From an uncultured Eubacteriales bacterium (GTDB lineage: Bacteria; Bacillota; Clostridia; Lachnospirales; CAG-274): DNA of 16,663 bases. Positions 15,560 through 16,663 of the stretch are shown piece after piece. The stretch is taken from contig CABVAP010000040.1 of the NCBI GenBank assembly GCA_902496345.1, positions 1-16,663 of the forward strand, in the 5' to 3' direction. Under the pieces are notes generated by a model. It was not told the origin of the DNA. It did not search any database and saw only the letters and a program-made list of their open reading frames with translations. Position 1 is the first letter of the stretch. Every line of letters begins with the position of its first letter. Both the position numbers and the translations under genes were made by a program.

Positions 15560-16663
15560 ATGTATGACGATATTATTTCAAAGAAAAGTAGTATTGCAGT
15601 TATTGGACTTGGCTATGTCGGTATGCCCTTAGCTGTTGAATTTTCTAAAAAGGTTAATGTAATTGGTTTTGATATTAATTCTGATAAAATATCAAAGTAC
15701 AAAAAGGGGATTGATGTTACTAATGAGGTTGGGGGAGATGCACTTCTTGAATGTAGCGTTAATTTTACCAATGACGAAAGGGAACTTGATGATGTTGATT
15801 TCTTTATTGTTGCTGTTCCTACACCAATTAATATCGACAAAACGCCAGACCTTTCACCTGTTATTGGGGCATCTGAAATAGTTGGTAGGCATCTTAAAAA
15901 GGGTGCTGTTGTTGTTTATGAGTCAACTGTTTATCCCGGAACAACTGAAGAAATATGTGTGCCTATACTTGAAAATCAATCTGGTTTTGAAGTTGGGGTC
16001 GATTTTAAAGTTGGTTATTCTCCAGAAAGAATAAATCCTTCTGACAAAGTTCACACCGTTCGAACTATCAAAAAAATTGTTTCTGGTTGTGATAAGGAAA
16101 CCCTTGATTATATCGCTAAAATTTATGAACTTGTTGTTGATGCTGGAGTTTACAAGGCAAAAAATATCAAAGTTGCCGAGGCTGCAAAGGTTGTTGAAAA
16201 CTCTCAAAGGGACATTAACATTGCATTTATGAATGAGCTTGCTATGGTTTTTGATAGTATGGAAATCAATACAAATGATGTTATTGATGCTATGAAAACT
16301 AAATGGAACTCTTTGGACTTTAGACCTGGACTTGTTGGTGGACATTGTATCGGCGTTGACCCTTACTATTTTATATACAAAGCTGAAGAACTTGGCTATC
16401 ATTCTCAAATTATTATGGCTGGTAGAAAAATAAATGACTCTATGGCTGATTTTGTTGTTTCTGCTACGATTAAAAAATTGATTTTAGCTGACAAAAAAGT
16501 TAAAGGGGCTAAAGTTGCTATTTTGGGAATTACATTTAAAGAGGATTGTCCTGACATACGAAATACAAAAGTTATTGACATCATTGACGGACTTAAAGAA
16601 TATGGTGTTGAAGTTTTAGTATGTGATTCTGTCTGTGACAAAGGTGAAGTTGAAAAATTTTAT
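15560..16663 (+). CDS. tviB: UDP-N-acetylhexosamine 6-dehydrogenase (TviB/WbpO type), 3' end cut by window
   Basis: 368 residues present, no stop before the window end; full family length is about 420. Start supported by AGAGGTG (15545-15551) and a 22-base gap after the lipoprotein gene. The NAD-binding motif GLGYVG (16-21) is near the N-terminus. VPTPI, STVYPGTTEE, GYSPERINP, the ENSQRDINIAFMNE helix and the active-site GGHCIGVDP with nucleophile Cys263 are all in place. The sequence reads closest to TviB/WbpO (UDP-GlcNAc or UDP-GalNAc to the uronic acid) rather than UDP-glucose dehydrogenase. Reaction: two-step NAD-dependent oxidation of C6 to a carboxylate. Context: it would supply a hexosaminuronic acid nucleotide to the synthase at 10300, analogous to HasB in hyaluronan operons. 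Exact epimer is not decidable here. Confidence 0.9.
   Translation, partial: MYDDIISKKSSIAVIGLGYVGMPLAVEFSKKVNVIGFDINSDKISKYKKGIDVTNEVGGDALLECSVNFTNDERELDDVDFFIVAVPTPINIDKTPDLSPVIGASEIVGRHLKKGAVVVYESTVYPGTTEEICVPILENQSGFEVGVDFKVGYSPERINPSDKVHTVRTIKKIVSGCDKETLDYIAKIYELVVDAGVYKAKNIKVAEAAKVVENSQRDINIAFMNELAMVFDSMEINTNDVIDAMKTKWNSLDFRPGLVGGHCIGVDPYYFIYKAEELGYHSQIIMAGRKINDSMADFVVSATIKKLILADKKVKGAKVAILGITFKEDCPDIRNTKVIDIIDGLKEYGVEVLVCDSVCDKGEVEKFY

Noticed and set aside
15923..16408. Minus-strand open frame of 161 codons
   Set aside because: It is antisense to the conserved UDP-HexNAc dehydrogenase sequence and its translation shows no domain; a shadow frame.
1..16663. CRISPR arrays, tRNA or rRNA genes, insertion sequences, phage genes
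   Set aside because: Reading both strands I saw no regularly spaced repeats, no tRNA cloverleaf signatures, no transposase motifs and no terminal inverted repeats flanking a gene.

Overview
The window is AT-rich (roughly one third G+C by eye), with strong AGGAGG-type ribosome binding sites, sigma-A-like promoters and poly-U hairpin terminators. It carries a dockerin-bearing pectate lyase. This suggests a low-GC Gram-positive of the class Clostridia, probably a plant-fibre degrader of gut or rumen; I cannot name a species. All protein genes lie on the plus strand; the one feature on the minus strand is a 6S RNA gene.

Left part (1-5.7 kb): a MocR/GntR-type regulator that has lost its PLP-binding lysine (101-1468), a 665-base non-coding interval with a bidirectional-looking terminator and two good promoters, then a secreted 1150-residue multidomain pectate lyase ending in a type I dockerin (2134-5586), closed by a strong terminator. 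Middle (5.7-6.5 kb): the 6S RNA gene on the minus strand with its own promoter and terminator, then the promoter and leader of the next operon.

Right part (6.48 kb to the edge): six co-directional genes that read as an exopolysaccharide operon under cyclic-di-GMP control. They are a sugar-phosphate nucleotidyltransferase (6483), a membrane-anchored protein of four tandem NodB deacetylase modules of which only the last keeps its metal ligands (7291), a PilZ domain fused in front of a hyaluronan-synthase/NodC-like family 2 glycosyltransferase (10300), a single-pass protein with an acidic cytoplasmic tail and a degenerate NodB-like ectodomain plus a concanavalin-like domain (12134, overlapping the synthase by 17 bases), a GH18-like lipoprotein (14479), and a UDP-N-acetylhexosamine 6-dehydrogenase cut by the window end (15560). 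The likely logic (inference) is: nucleotidyltransferase and dehydrogenase make the sugar nucleotides, the PilZ-synthase polymerises and exports the chain when c-di-GMP is bound, and the outer-surface deacetylase, pseudo-deacetylase and hydrolase modify or trim it. The arrangement recalls Pel and PNAG systems (PelA, PgaB) but with separate proteins and a HAS-like synthase. I do not recognise it as a described locus.

At the sequence level, reading the whole window I found no GATC and no CATG, although other palindromic tetramers (AGCT, GTAC, CCGG, TCGA, GGCC) occur. Synonymous codon choice appears to be bent around both words.
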